Source: Amoebophrya sp. AT5.2 (taxonomy: Eukaryota > Sar > Dinophyceae > Syndiniales > Amoebophryaceae). Taken from it: DNA of 11,978 nt. Within the stretch, counting starts at the first letter, position 1. Every line of letters starts with the position of its first letter. Shown piece by piece: positions 1 through 7,800 of the stretch. The stretch spans positions 1 to 11,978 of the forward strand of contig RXOD01005920.1 of assembly GCA_005223375.1 (NCBI GenBank). Direction: 5' to 3'. The notes beneath the pieces are model-generated. The model had not been told where the DNA came from. It did no database searches and was given only the letters and a program-made list of their open reading frames with translations. The position numbers were made by a program, and so were the translations under genes.

Positions 1-104
1 GCGCCTGCGACGGCAGGTCCGGCCGTTCGGCGTCGCAAGTCGAGCACACCGTCCTCGCTGTCGGAAGAATCCAGAATGATCACATCGCCGTCCTCCATGT
101 TCAT
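1..104 (-). CDS. Start of a hypothetical protein with a SUMO-interaction-like motif (partial)
   Basis: A minus-strand frame opens at the ATG at 104 and runs off the left edge after 34 codons. The N-terminus reads MNMEDGDVIILDSSDSEDG. The core V8-I9-I10-L11 followed by D-S-S-D-S-E-D has the form of a SUMO-interacting motif with an acidic, phosphorylatable flank, as in many nuclear SUMO-binding proteins. A second ATG lies two codons downstream, and no earlier in-frame ATG was found. The region upstream is AT-rich and suits a 5' UTR. The gene lies 385 bases downstream of the OTU1-type gene on the same strand. The motif is short and could occur by chance, so the role is inference and the family unknown. 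Confidence 0.5.
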   Translation of the reverse strand, partial: MNMEDGDVIILDSSDSEDGVLDLRRRTAGPAVAG

Positions 105-489
105 TGTGGACAGTCGTTTTCTGATAAATATCGCTGGGAAGAATAAGAAAACCAGTCTTCTAGTACCTATTATTTGATTTTCGGCAAAGCGATCAACTAC
201 TGCCGGAGGTAAAATCGCAGTCGACCACTTCTCGGCTTGCCGTTTTACCAAGCAAAATTCGCAATTCTATGTACTAAGTAGTTGTGACCTTTTGAAGAGC
301 AGCCAGGCCACGCACTGTCGATTACTACACGAAGAAAAGTCGGAACATGCACAGCTTTACGTGAACTGATTATGGGATTAGAATCACACCGACGGATCGG
401 TTCATCGGCTGCGCTCCGCTTTGCAATTATCTCGTGAATCACAAAGCAGCACGTGTCATTTGAAGACAAATCATCGACAGCTGTTTTAA
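105..489. other. Intergenic spacer between two minus-strand genes
   Basis: This 385-base spacer holds the 3' flank of the OTU1-type gene and the 5' flank of the leftmost gene. The part next to position 104 is AT-rich. I saw no convincing exon, RNA gene or strong hairpin. The open frame across 245-586 on the minus strand overlaps the OTU1 C-terminus in another frame and does not read like protein. Confidence 0.5.
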
Positions 490-1638
490 TCATTTCGGTG
501 CCTCTTGGAAGTTGAAGTGGCCTGTTTCTTTTGCGTGTGACTGGGCGTCTTTCTCCCCCACGAGCAGTTTGAAGCAGTGCTGGCACTGCAGCGTGAAATT
601 CGCTGTGTCCGTGTATTGCTTCTGCTCTTTCAGGGCCATGCCCACCGACAACACCTGCGCCACCACGTCGTCGTCGTCCAGGGCGAACAGCGTTCTTCTT
701 CCACCCGGACCCGCGCTCGCGCAGCAGGCGTCATAGTGGATTCCGTCGAAAAAGACGAACATCCTCGCCGCCGGCCGCGGCACGGCAGCAGTCCCGCCAT
801 CGTCGCTGAGGTGCGGGAAATACTCCAGTCTGCAGTTTTGGATGTCGCAGGCGGCAATCTGCACGTTGCACAGCTTGCTCAGCAGGGACAGCTCTAAAAA
901 ACCCCCCCACGAGCTCGATTCCTGGATCCACCCCGCGTACTCAAACGACGTTTTCCCGCACTCCGCCAACGTAAAAGCGTCGTAGTCGCACGGGGTGCTT
1001 GCGATTTCCTTCCCACAGTGCTCCCGCAAGTGGTGGGGACCGGCGGTCTGGAGGAAGAATCGGTCGTTTTGGAGTAATGTGGGTGAGAAGGCGCAGTCGT
1101 TCTTCAGGTTGAACAACACGGCGGCAAAGAGACAACTGTTGTCAGCGGGAATCACGTGCCGCTCGACCGCGGCGCTCTGCGGCAAGGGGGGCGGCCCGCA
1201 GAGCGCCGCGGTCGGCGGCCTCGTCCCTAGACCCGTGGTACTGCTCGAGGAGGCGGGTAGTTGTGATTGCGAAGCAGAAGCAGCTCCTCCGCCCACTATT
1301 TTCGCCGAATAAGATGCAGCTGATGACGAAGCGGGGGCTGCACGACCCGGTTCCTCCGTGGTGACCACCGTTCCCTCAAAATCGCGCAAAGCCGTCGAAC
1401 TTTCTTCGACGATGACTGCGTCGCGGTGCCGCAGGCCAGTGGACTCGAGAGAAGTGCTCGCAAAGCTTCCGGCCTTGTCGATGTCGATTATTCTGGGGGG
1501 AAAGCCGCCCTTCCATTGCTGTCGAGACGCGGAAATGCCAACACTCGACGCGATCGCGGACAAAAGGTCCGCGACCGTCGCCCCGTCAGGCAGCTCGAGC
1601 CGCGCGGTCTTGCCCGACGCGCGAATGGAAAGCTGCAT
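490..1638 (-). CDS. OTU1: OTU1/YOD1-type ubiquitin thioesterase (deubiquitinase)
   Basis: This is a complete 382-codon intronless gene. Residues 1-77 match the ubiquitin-like (UBX-like) N-terminal domain of OTU1/YOD1, with LELPDGATVADLL and GFPPRIIDID. In known members this domain binds the AAA ATPase Cdc48/p97. After a Ser/Ala/Pro-rich linker (about 80-157), the OTU cysteine protease domain starts with PADNSCLF: D166, catalytic C169. It continues with YAGWIQESSSWGGFLELSLLS and ends with DGIHYDA, which carries catalytic H301. The C-terminus has the family's C2H2 zinc finger: C352, C355, H368 and H374. Family members cleave polyubiquitin on substrates handled by Cdc48 in ER-associated degradation. 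The start is firm because an in-frame TAG lies four codons upstream of the ATG. The linker is longer than in animal YOD1 and encodes a perfect inverted repeat (1165-1213). Confidence 0.95.
   Translation of the reverse strand: MQLSIRASGKTARLELPDGATVADLLSAIASSVGISASRQQWKGGFPPRIIDIDKAGSFASTSLESTGLRHRDAVIVEESSTALRDFEGTVVTTEEPGRAAPASSSAASYSAKIVGGGAASASQSQLPASSSSTTGLGTRPPTAALCGPPPLPQSAAVERHVIPADNSCLFAAVLFNLKNDCAFSPTLLQNDRFFLQTAGPHHLREHCGKEIASTPCDYDAFTLAECGKTSFEYAGWIQESSSWGGFLELSLLSKLCNVQIAACDIQNCRLEYFPHLSDDGGTAAVPRPAARMFVFFDGIHYDACCASAGPGGRRTLFALDDDDVVAQVLSVGMALKEQKQYTDTANFTLQCQHCFKLLVGEKDAQSHAKETGHFNFQEAPK
1165..1213. repeat. Perfect 18-bp inverted repeat inside the OTU1 coding region
   Basis: The arms are 1165-1182 (GACCGCGGCGCTCTGCGG) and 1196-1213, its exact reverse complement, with a 13-nt loop. 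The stem lies in the linker between the ubiquitin-like and OTU domains and encodes TAALCG on one arm and PQSAAV on the other. Because it falls in disordered sequence the protein can tolerate it. Confidence 0.9.
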
Positions 1639-1734
1639 ATTGATGAACTACAGTCGTAGAAATCCTGCGTCCCGCGCCTGGTCCTGCACTATGATTGATT
1701 CTTAACCAACAGGTCAGAGTAGGAGGTTCATGCG

Positions 1735-1743
1735 ATATATATA
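1735..1743 (-). promoter_or_regulatory. TATA-like AT run upstream of OTU1
   Basis: Read on the minus strand, a T-run followed by TATATATA lies about 100 bases upstream of the OTU1 start codon. It could be a core promoter element or a T-box-like element of the kind proposed for dinoflagellates. There is only sequence resemblance, so this is weak. Confidence 0.25.
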
Positions 1744-1996
1744 AAAAAGCATTAGCATAGGAACATCGTGAACATTGATTGCGATCTCACAGAAATGCTG
1801 ATGAATAGGCACAAGTTATTTCGATCCGATAAACGGCCACCTCCTGTGGTGGGCATCTCGCTCGTTGGTGGCGCGGAGGCTGCTAGCTTTGCGCTCGTAC
1901 CCTTCTCGCATGGCTGCGACGCTGGAACACATGCGAGCTCGCAGCGCAGCTATGAAGGGACAAAATACAAAGATAGAATAAGAAGAGGCCGTCAGG

Positions 1997-2016
1997 ATTC
2001 AGCCCAACGGCTGAAT
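1997..2016. repeat. Perfect hairpin ATTCAGCC-CAAC-GGCTGAAT
   Basis: This is an 8-bp perfect stem with a 4-nt loop. The stem heptamer TTCAGCC/GGCTGAA is the same word that builds the nested inverted repeats at 10621-10750, which suggests a recurrent element family. Confidence 0.85.
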
Positions 2017-2116
2017 ATTTGCGGAAGGGTGGCGGAATCCTTTCAGGAGGTCGAGCAGCACGAGCAGCACGAGCACACGATTCGAGCACACCGACGCGCG
2101 CCAGATCTTGCTGTTC

Positions 2117-2144
2117 ACGACCATCGGATCACGACCATCGGATC
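2117..2144. repeat. Tandem duplication of a 14-mer
   Basis: ACGACCATCGGATC occurs twice head to tail (2117-2130 and 2131-2144) with no mismatch. It is probably a recent slippage or target-site type duplication. Confidence 0.95.
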
Positions 2145-2159
2145 TTGGTTCACCACTTG

Positions 2160-2395
2160 ATGTGGCGAAACCTTGTTGTTTAAAGCGGAACAACTGGTAT
2201 TCCCACGAAACCACAAGTTTTCGATTTTCAGCTGCAGGGGGCACGTCATCAATGGCCAGACTCGGCACCGATTACGGGACACACATGGTCTTCCGTCATG
2301 ACTTTGGGCGCATGCCAGCCCGATTGCGAATGCCCAAGAAAGTCCTGTTCATCAGAACAGCAATCTTCAATGCCGCGGTTCCTGTGGTGCGTTGA
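2160..2395 (+). other. Possible orphan exon or decayed gene segment, plus strand
   Basis: A plus-strand frame, open from at least 2108 and ending at the TGA at 2393-2395, gives protein-like text in its second half, with MARLGTDYGTHMVFRHDFG followed by a basic stretch and a hydrophobic end. Codons there favour purine-first triplets, as coding DNA does. There is no family match and no clear splice border. It may be a terminal exon, a relic, or chance. Confidence 0.25.
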
Positions 2396-2618
2396 TTGCT
2401 CTCTCGGACTTCTCTCCGGGCCTCCACGGCGTAGTTCTTGCGCAGATGCATGTCTGTTCTTGGCAACAGTGACTGCTGAAAAGTAAGACTGATGATGCTG
2501 CGATAGAAGCAAACGCGTGGTAGTAGTACCTATGCCAGCATGGGTATGCATGATCTAGGATCGCCGCCCCGCGCGACGAAGTTCACATACATGTACGATG
2601 TGTAGCTATCGTTGTATC

Positions 2619-2640
2619 TTCCCCCCGTAGAGGCGGGGAA
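2619..2640. repeat. GC-rich imperfect hairpin
   Basis: TTCCCCCC and GCGGGGAA pair with one mismatch around a 6-nt loop. No gene or terminator context was recognised. Confidence 0.6.
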
Positions 2641-2745
2641 TTTAGGTAGGGACTGTCGCGCATTGACCTACACCAGCAGCGTCAGATTGAAAGTGCGAAC
2701 GGCTGGATGCAAGTCGCCGCGCTATGATTAGTTATTGTGAAAGCC

Positions 2746-2772
2746 CACAACATGCCATGAGGGCATGCTGTG
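2746..2772. repeat. Imperfect 11-bp hairpin
   Basis: CACAACATGCC (2746-2756) pairs with GGCATGCTGTG (2762-2772) with one mismatch and a 5-nt loop. Its role is unknown. Confidence 0.75.
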
Positions 2773-2860
2773 AGCGATCGATGAAGGAGTGCTTGGTGTG
2801 GGTTGAAGGTCTGTGCAGTATCTACAATAGAGATCATGATATAAAACGAAATAAATTTAG

Positions 2861-3022
2861 CCTAATCATCTGTGGGTAGTTATCGCAAAGCTCGACGACC
2901 CGCACACGGATAGAGCGCCGCGCCAGGCCGTCGCATTTCTTTCAGGAAAGCAAATTGATAAAATGGCCAAGGCCCCCGCCACCTCAGGGGAGCCCCGGCC
3001 CTCTCAGAAAAGTAGTTCGTGA
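2861..3022 (+). other. Possible terminal exon, plus strand (orphan)
   Basis: After an acceptor-like TTTAG, a frame of 53 codons runs to the TGA at 3020-3022. It reads like a real C-terminus: NHLWVVIAKLDDPHTDR, then an FLSGKQIDKM segment, then a Pro/Ser/Lys-rich tail. Purine-first codons dominate in this frame. The minus strand is also open here but has poorer codon structure. A preceding stop in frame means this must be a spliced exon or a relic. No partner exon was identified with confidence and no family was recognised. Confidence 0.3.
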
Positions 3023-3167
3023 GCACGGTAGGAATTGTAGGCAGCTGTGAGTTTAAAGTCCAGTGCCGTTGTACCTCTTGCCTGTGCACTCCGTCGACCG
3101 CAGATGAACCGAGAGGGTGGCGTCGATGACAGCACATCTTGATTGATTTTGATTCGACGCTACGCAC

Positions 3168-3244
3168 CTCAAGTTCAAGTAGTTAACCCAAAAATTATAC
3201 ACGAACGCCGCGGCCTCTCGGTGATCATAGATCGCCACAATGTC
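3168..3244 (-). other. Possible orphan exon, minus strand
   Basis: Between a GTAG acceptor-like border and a GAG|GTGCGT donor-like border, the minus strand encodes about 25 residues starting DIVAIYDHREAAAFVYNFW. The text is protein-like with GC-rich third positions at its start. It could belong to an unseen gene or be a fragment. No family was recognised. Confidence 0.2.
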
Positions 3245-3360
3245 CTACCGTTACTCGGTTGTAGATCTAGCTGAAGCTTCTGCCTTTACGTGAACCAACG
3301 TCATGCGCGTCGCGGGTCGTATCTTCATCTACTTCGCCTGCCCACGCACAGGCGCACGCG

Positions 3361-3700
3361 CGAGATACTTATGCGAACGCGATCGCGAACAGGGTAAAAT
3401 TAGAAATAGGAGTAGGGCCAGATCGAGATCGTGATCGAGGTCTTGTCTAGGAATAGGCTTAGGCATAGGCAACATACATATAGCAATAGCAATAGCAAAT
3501 GCAAAAGCTAAAGCTAATGCTAAAGCAGAAGCAGGCGCACGCGCAGCTGCAGGAACTACGACTGCCACTAGATCTAGTAAAAGTAAACGCGGAGCAGAGC
3601 CTGAGGCTGACTCTGACATAGGCATGCTACGCGCGGCCCCGGCCGTGGAAGCTAGGACAGTGATCGTCGAGATCGACACTAGCAACAACATTGAAGATCT
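3361..3700. repeat. Degenerate, drifting hexanucleotide repeat array
   Basis: The sequence steps through related six-base words, for example AATAGC repeated, then AAATGC, AAAGCT, GCTAAT, GCAGAA, then GCACGC. The consensus slides without a fixed unit. Translated on the minus strand it produces alternating dipeptides such as ALALALAFAFAIAIAI, which exposes the period of six. The array lies 3' of the large minus-strand gene and has the same character as that gene's introns. It is not coding in any recognisable sense. Confidence 0.8.
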
Positions 3701-4023
3701 TTAGCTAAACTCTGACTTTCTACATCTACGACGATCCTAGCGACGAAGTTGACGCTGAGCACCTGCGCGTGCACCCGCGCGAGACCATGCACTATCAAGT
3801 CAAATCGTTTCTACATCGTCACGCAGCACGTACTTACACGTAGAGGCAGAAGCTAAAAGGAAACGGCTCCGATAGTAGCCGATACCAAAAGTAAAAGACT
3901 AGTCGGACCGCCATGGTGATGGAGCTGGAGGTGGACGTGGAGGTGGCGCCCGACTTCTTTATCACCTGGCGCAGCCCCTTGCCACGCAAATCAAAAGAAG
4001 CCGACCTCCCAGCAGCTGCCCAC
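3701..4023. other. 3' flank of the large minus-strand gene
   Basis: This stretch continues the repeat-like texture, with a short GGAGGTGG-type run near 3925-3947. A strong minus-strand donor motif, GTAAGT, lies near 3830. The last recognised stop codon of the gene is at 4024-4026, so the donor may be unused or belong to an exon I did not find. Confidence 0.35.
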
Positions 4024-4860
4024 TTAGTTCTTGCGCTTCATGATCATTCGGCGGCGCTTTGGCTTGTGACGGAACTCTTCGGACTCCTCCACCCCGGCCA
4101 ACAGGTCGTCTTCTTGGTCTTCCACGACCGCGCCTTCTTGGTTTTCCACGTTCTCTTGGCCGCCCGCGAGCAAGTCGTCCTGTCCCTGCTGATCGGCTGC
4201 GGCCCCCACGGGGGCTGCGTTCTGCGCGTGGGCTTCGTCCTCCAGGCCCATGCCCTGGCTCCTGGTCCCCATCGCGTCTTCCATAGAGTCGCTCCCGAAG
4301 AAGAAGTCGCCCAGCTCGCGATCCTCGTCCACCAGCTCGTGGCAGTTCGGCATGAGGAGTCTTGCGCGGTGGGACTGCATGGACGAGAACGCACGCGCTG
4401 CCGAGCGACCCGTGAACCCAGCCGCTGTGGAGGAAGAGCCGGCTGCCGCACTGGAACTGGAGCTCGACGAGGAAGAAGAAGAGGCTCCCACCGCGCTGGG
4501 CGCGTTTCCGGTGAAAAGCGCGGCGGACTCTGCGAACGCGACCTCGTTGTCGTTCAGCTCGATCTCCAACGCGCCGCTCAGCACGGCGTCGTCCCCTTCG
4601 AACTGCTTGGCGGCCTTCAACGACTTCGCGAGCGTGCTCCTGTTGTCGCCGGTCGAAGCAGCCCCAACATTCTGGATCTGGGACAGCAGATTCAGAGCCA
4701 GCGCCTCCGGGGACACCTCCGCCGGCTCCCCCGGGTCGGCCGCTGCAGCAGCGTCCGCGACGGCGGCGTCGTTCGCTTCAGCTACTCCCCCCGGGTTCTT
4801 CTCCTTTACTTCGCAGATCGGGAGTTTGGTGTGGATGATGATCCCCATGCCCTTGAGATC
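4024..4860 (-). CDS. Exon 8 (last) of the membrane-protein gene
   Basis: A T-rich tract and acceptor GACAG precede DLKGMGIIIHTKLPICEVKE. The rest is acidic and disordered, with Ala-, Ser- and Glu/Asp-rich runs and a repeated DDLLAG motif near the C-terminus. It ends with a basic nuclear-localisation-like tail and TAA. The basic tail is odd for a membrane protein and may instead be a cytosolic binding segment. Confidence 0.7.
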   Translation of the reverse strand, partial: DLKGMGIIIHTKLPICEVKEKNPGGVAEANDAAVADAAAAADPGEPAEVSPEALALNLLSQIQNVGAASTGDNRSTLAKSLKAAKQFEGDDAVLSGALEIELNDNEVAFAESAALFTGNAPSAVGASSSSSSSSSSSAAAGSSSTAAGFTGRSAARAFSSMQSHRARLLMPNCHELVDEDRELGDFFFGSDSMEDAMGTRSQGMGLEDEAHAQNAAPVGAAADQQGQDDLLAGGQENVENQEGAVVEDQEDDLLAGVEESEEFRHKPKRRRMIMKRKN

Positions 4861-7800
4861 CTGTCAAAAAAATCGAACTGGGGATCGACGCCGACGGCAT
4901 CGCGTAGCTGTAACTAAGTGGGCATCTGCAGCGACGCTCACGAGCACGCGCATCATGGCGCCTACACGCGAACCGACACGCGCCGCGCCTTCACCGGAAG
5001 CAGTACTTACTCTTACCAGGATCAGCCGTAGAAGATCAGCGTGAATATGAAGGAGAAGGAGAACGAGAAGGAGGACAAAGTAGAACTCGTTCCGCTTCCG
5101 CAAAGGCGAACGCAAATGTAAACGAAGATAGAATCAAAAACACAAACACAAAGATTGATGATACGATCGCGCGCGGCATGAACACGATCTTGTCCTCCTT
5201 GAAGCCAGCCGGGCCCGGCTTGTACGTCATCGCCAAGCCCTTGTAGACCTCCCGCCGGGGATGGTTTTCCGCCTTCCCCGTCAAAGTCACGGCGATGGGG
5301 ATCTTCACCGGCAGGACTTTCATCTTCTGAGTGGCTTCCTGGTCCATCTCGAAAGGCACCGTCACGCCGCTGGTGTCCTCCTGCTTGTAGTGCTCCATGT
5401 CCAGAATCAGATTTTCGGACGGCATCTGACGTGGTCACGTTTTGCGTAGGTGCTGGACGTGAATAACTGAGTCTGAGTCTGTATCTGAATCTGAAAGCAG
5501 AAGTGCAAGTACTTCAAAATAAAATTTTTCTGGCGCACGCGCAGTCGCAGAGTGATAACTGAAAGCAGGACGCGCCGCGCAGACAGTCTTCTCGGAAAGT
5601 GAAAACTCTGAAAAAGAAAAAGCGGAGGAGCTTAGACTTACGCTGGCCTCCGTGCCGGAATTGTCCAGCTTCACCATCCAGTACGTATCGTTGCCGCACG
5701 CGGTCTGGCTCTCCAAGAGGCCCTGCATAACTTCTCCGTGCTCTTTCTGGGCCTTTTCCAGGATCTCGTCGCGCTCCTTCTCGAGGTCCTTGACCGGGTC
5801 CAGCTGCGCTTCTTGGTTCGCCGGGGGCGCGTTTGCGGTTGTGCGGTTCAGCGTGCGCCGGGTTTGGTTCTGCGCCCTCTGCGCGGCAGCGATCTTGGTT
5901 TTGTACTCCGCCGTGGTGTCCTTCTTTTTCGCTTGGTAACGCTTCTCCTCGCACTGCCGCAGGTGCTTGATCTCCTTCTTCTGCGGGTTGACACCGGGAC
6001 CGGTGATGACGCCGAGCTTTCCGCCGAGGGCCCTCAGCGCGCCGCTCGGGTCGAAGTCGCACTTGATGCGCACGTCTTTGGCCAGCGACGTGCCCGACGG
6101 GAGCTGCGCGTTCTTCTTGACCACGCCGAAGTTCCCCATGATGACGCAGTAGTAGATCATCTGCACGCAAAACAGGATGCCGCGGGCGATGACGGCGAGC
6201 TTCTCGGCGAGGGACCGCCGCGCCGCGTTTTCGGCCTTGTTCAAGTTCCACACGTCGGGATAGACCAACCCCACGTCCTCCGGGGAGGCCCCAGTGACGA
6301 TGTCCGTGCTGACGTCCGTGCAGGTCTGAAGTGGAGGAGGTGTCGGCGATGCAAATGCATCGTAGAGAACTAGCCTAAGTAAAAAAACAGCGAGAGCAGC
6401 GCTCGACGGAACGGGACTACAAGTTCGCGAGTCCCACTGTAGGGCTAGGAGCAGGGGCGCTAAGGACTAGGCACTGGCACTGGCAGTGGCGCATAATCAT
6501 AAGCATAAGAACTCCTACTCCAGCTCGAGGTCGAGAACGAGTACGAAGCTGATGCTGAAGCACGAGTAGTTGTAGAAGTAGGCGCCGCTGCCGCTCTCGC
6601 TGCAACAACGACTAGCAATGAGTCAGAGACACAGACACAGATAAGCTACTATGTCAATGACTATGACAATGTCTCAGTTTATTTATGTGTCTGTTGGAAG
6701 TGGAACTGCTACTGCCGCAGCTACATCAACATCGAGGTCTACGATAACTACAACGGACCTCGAGCGTGACGCCAATGACGTCCTCCCCGTAGGTTTTTCC
6801 CTGCAAAGCGTTCCGCATCATCTCGGTTGTGAGGAACATGAGTTTGGAATTGTGGTCGGAGGTGGGCCTTTCGTTCTTCTTCATGTTGTACCGCAGCAGC
6901 GTGATCAACGCCTGGCACTCGCGGTTGTCGAGGTTGCAGCCCTTCACTTGCTTCCGGTCGTTTGCCTGCCCGCACCACAGCATCCAGAAGCAGCACAGGA
7001 ACATGTCCAGCAGCACACCTGCCATCGCCTTCAGGTTGAGGCTGCGCAGCTTGGTCCTGGAGATGTAGACGTAGCTGAGTCTGAAGGCGCACGTGACGGA
7101 AGCGAAAGACTAACTGCAGGGAATGACAAGGACAACTACACCGAGGCCGAGGGAGCGGCAAACAAGATGAACAGTTGATAAAGATCATGCGGCAAACCCA
7201 AACGCAAAATCTCGATCTGGTCGCAGCCAACGATGATTCTAATGCACAAGCGGCCCTACCCCTAGCGGTCGTGCTCATGGCTACAGCGGACGTGAACGAG
7301 GGCCCTACCGGGTGCCAGTGCGTGGAGCAGTGGCTGCAAACGTGGAGGTCTAGCCGCTCCACGAAATTCTGCGCCAGCCAGTGGCTGTGTCCCTGCATGC
7401 CAATGGTCATGGACATGCACAGGCGCGCTCCGGGCCAGACCCATTCCAGCTAAAACTTCATCGACAAAAACAAGTATCGGGACGCACTTGATCGCCGCCG
7501 CGTACTTCGATTCGTCGGCTCTGGTCCCCCACCTCCGCGCGAAGATCGCCCAGGTCATGGCGATGCCCTTGATGACGGTGAACAGCCAGAGGCACTCGGT
7601 GATGTCCAGCTCTTTGTGCGTGGCAGCGCACTTTTCCTGCAATAGTGATTGAAATGCAATCACATCAATAAGAGTAATAGTTTGGCAATGGTATTGCTAT
7701 TGGTATTGCTATTGGTATCTGTTGTGTCAATTATTAGCATTAGATGCAGAGGGCCATGGTCAGGGAGATGGAGATGGCCAGGATCGCGACGCGTAGGAGT

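Larger units (their letters stand above)
1639..2107. other. Gene-poor stretch upstream of OTU1
   Basis: This stretch contains the AT run at 1735-1743, an 8-bp perfect hairpin at 1997-2016 and a short run of near-identical 9-mers of CGAGCAGCA type at 2052-2078. A plus-strand frame is open from the ATG at 1768 to 2160, but its predicted protein is low-complexity toward the end and resembles no family I know. Confidence 0.4.

Noticed and set aside
1768..2160. Plus-strand ORF of 130 codons
   Set aside because: It has no family resemblance, its tail comes from a short repeat (CGAGCAGCA), and it lacks the codon pattern of the real genes.
3329..3691. Minus-strand ORF of 120 codons with Ala/Leu/Phe dipeptides
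   Set aside because: It is a translation of the degenerate hexamer array. The alternating residues reflect the DNA period and not a protein.
3913..4917. Long plus-strand ORF of 334 codons
   Set aside because: It lies antisense to exon 8 of the membrane-protein gene, where the minus-strand frame has the splice context and codon pattern. The plus-strand text is Arg/His/Val-rich as expected of an antisense frame of GC-rich coding DNA.
4250..5044. Second long plus-strand ORF of 264 codons
   Set aside because: It overlaps exon 8 antisense and runs through the intron beyond it. It is low-complexity with no motif.
5738..6373. Plus-strand ORF of 211 codons and the alternative minus-strand frame at 5514-6251
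   Set aside because: Both shadow exon 6, whose own frame has membrane and coiled segments and ends at a GTAAGT donor.
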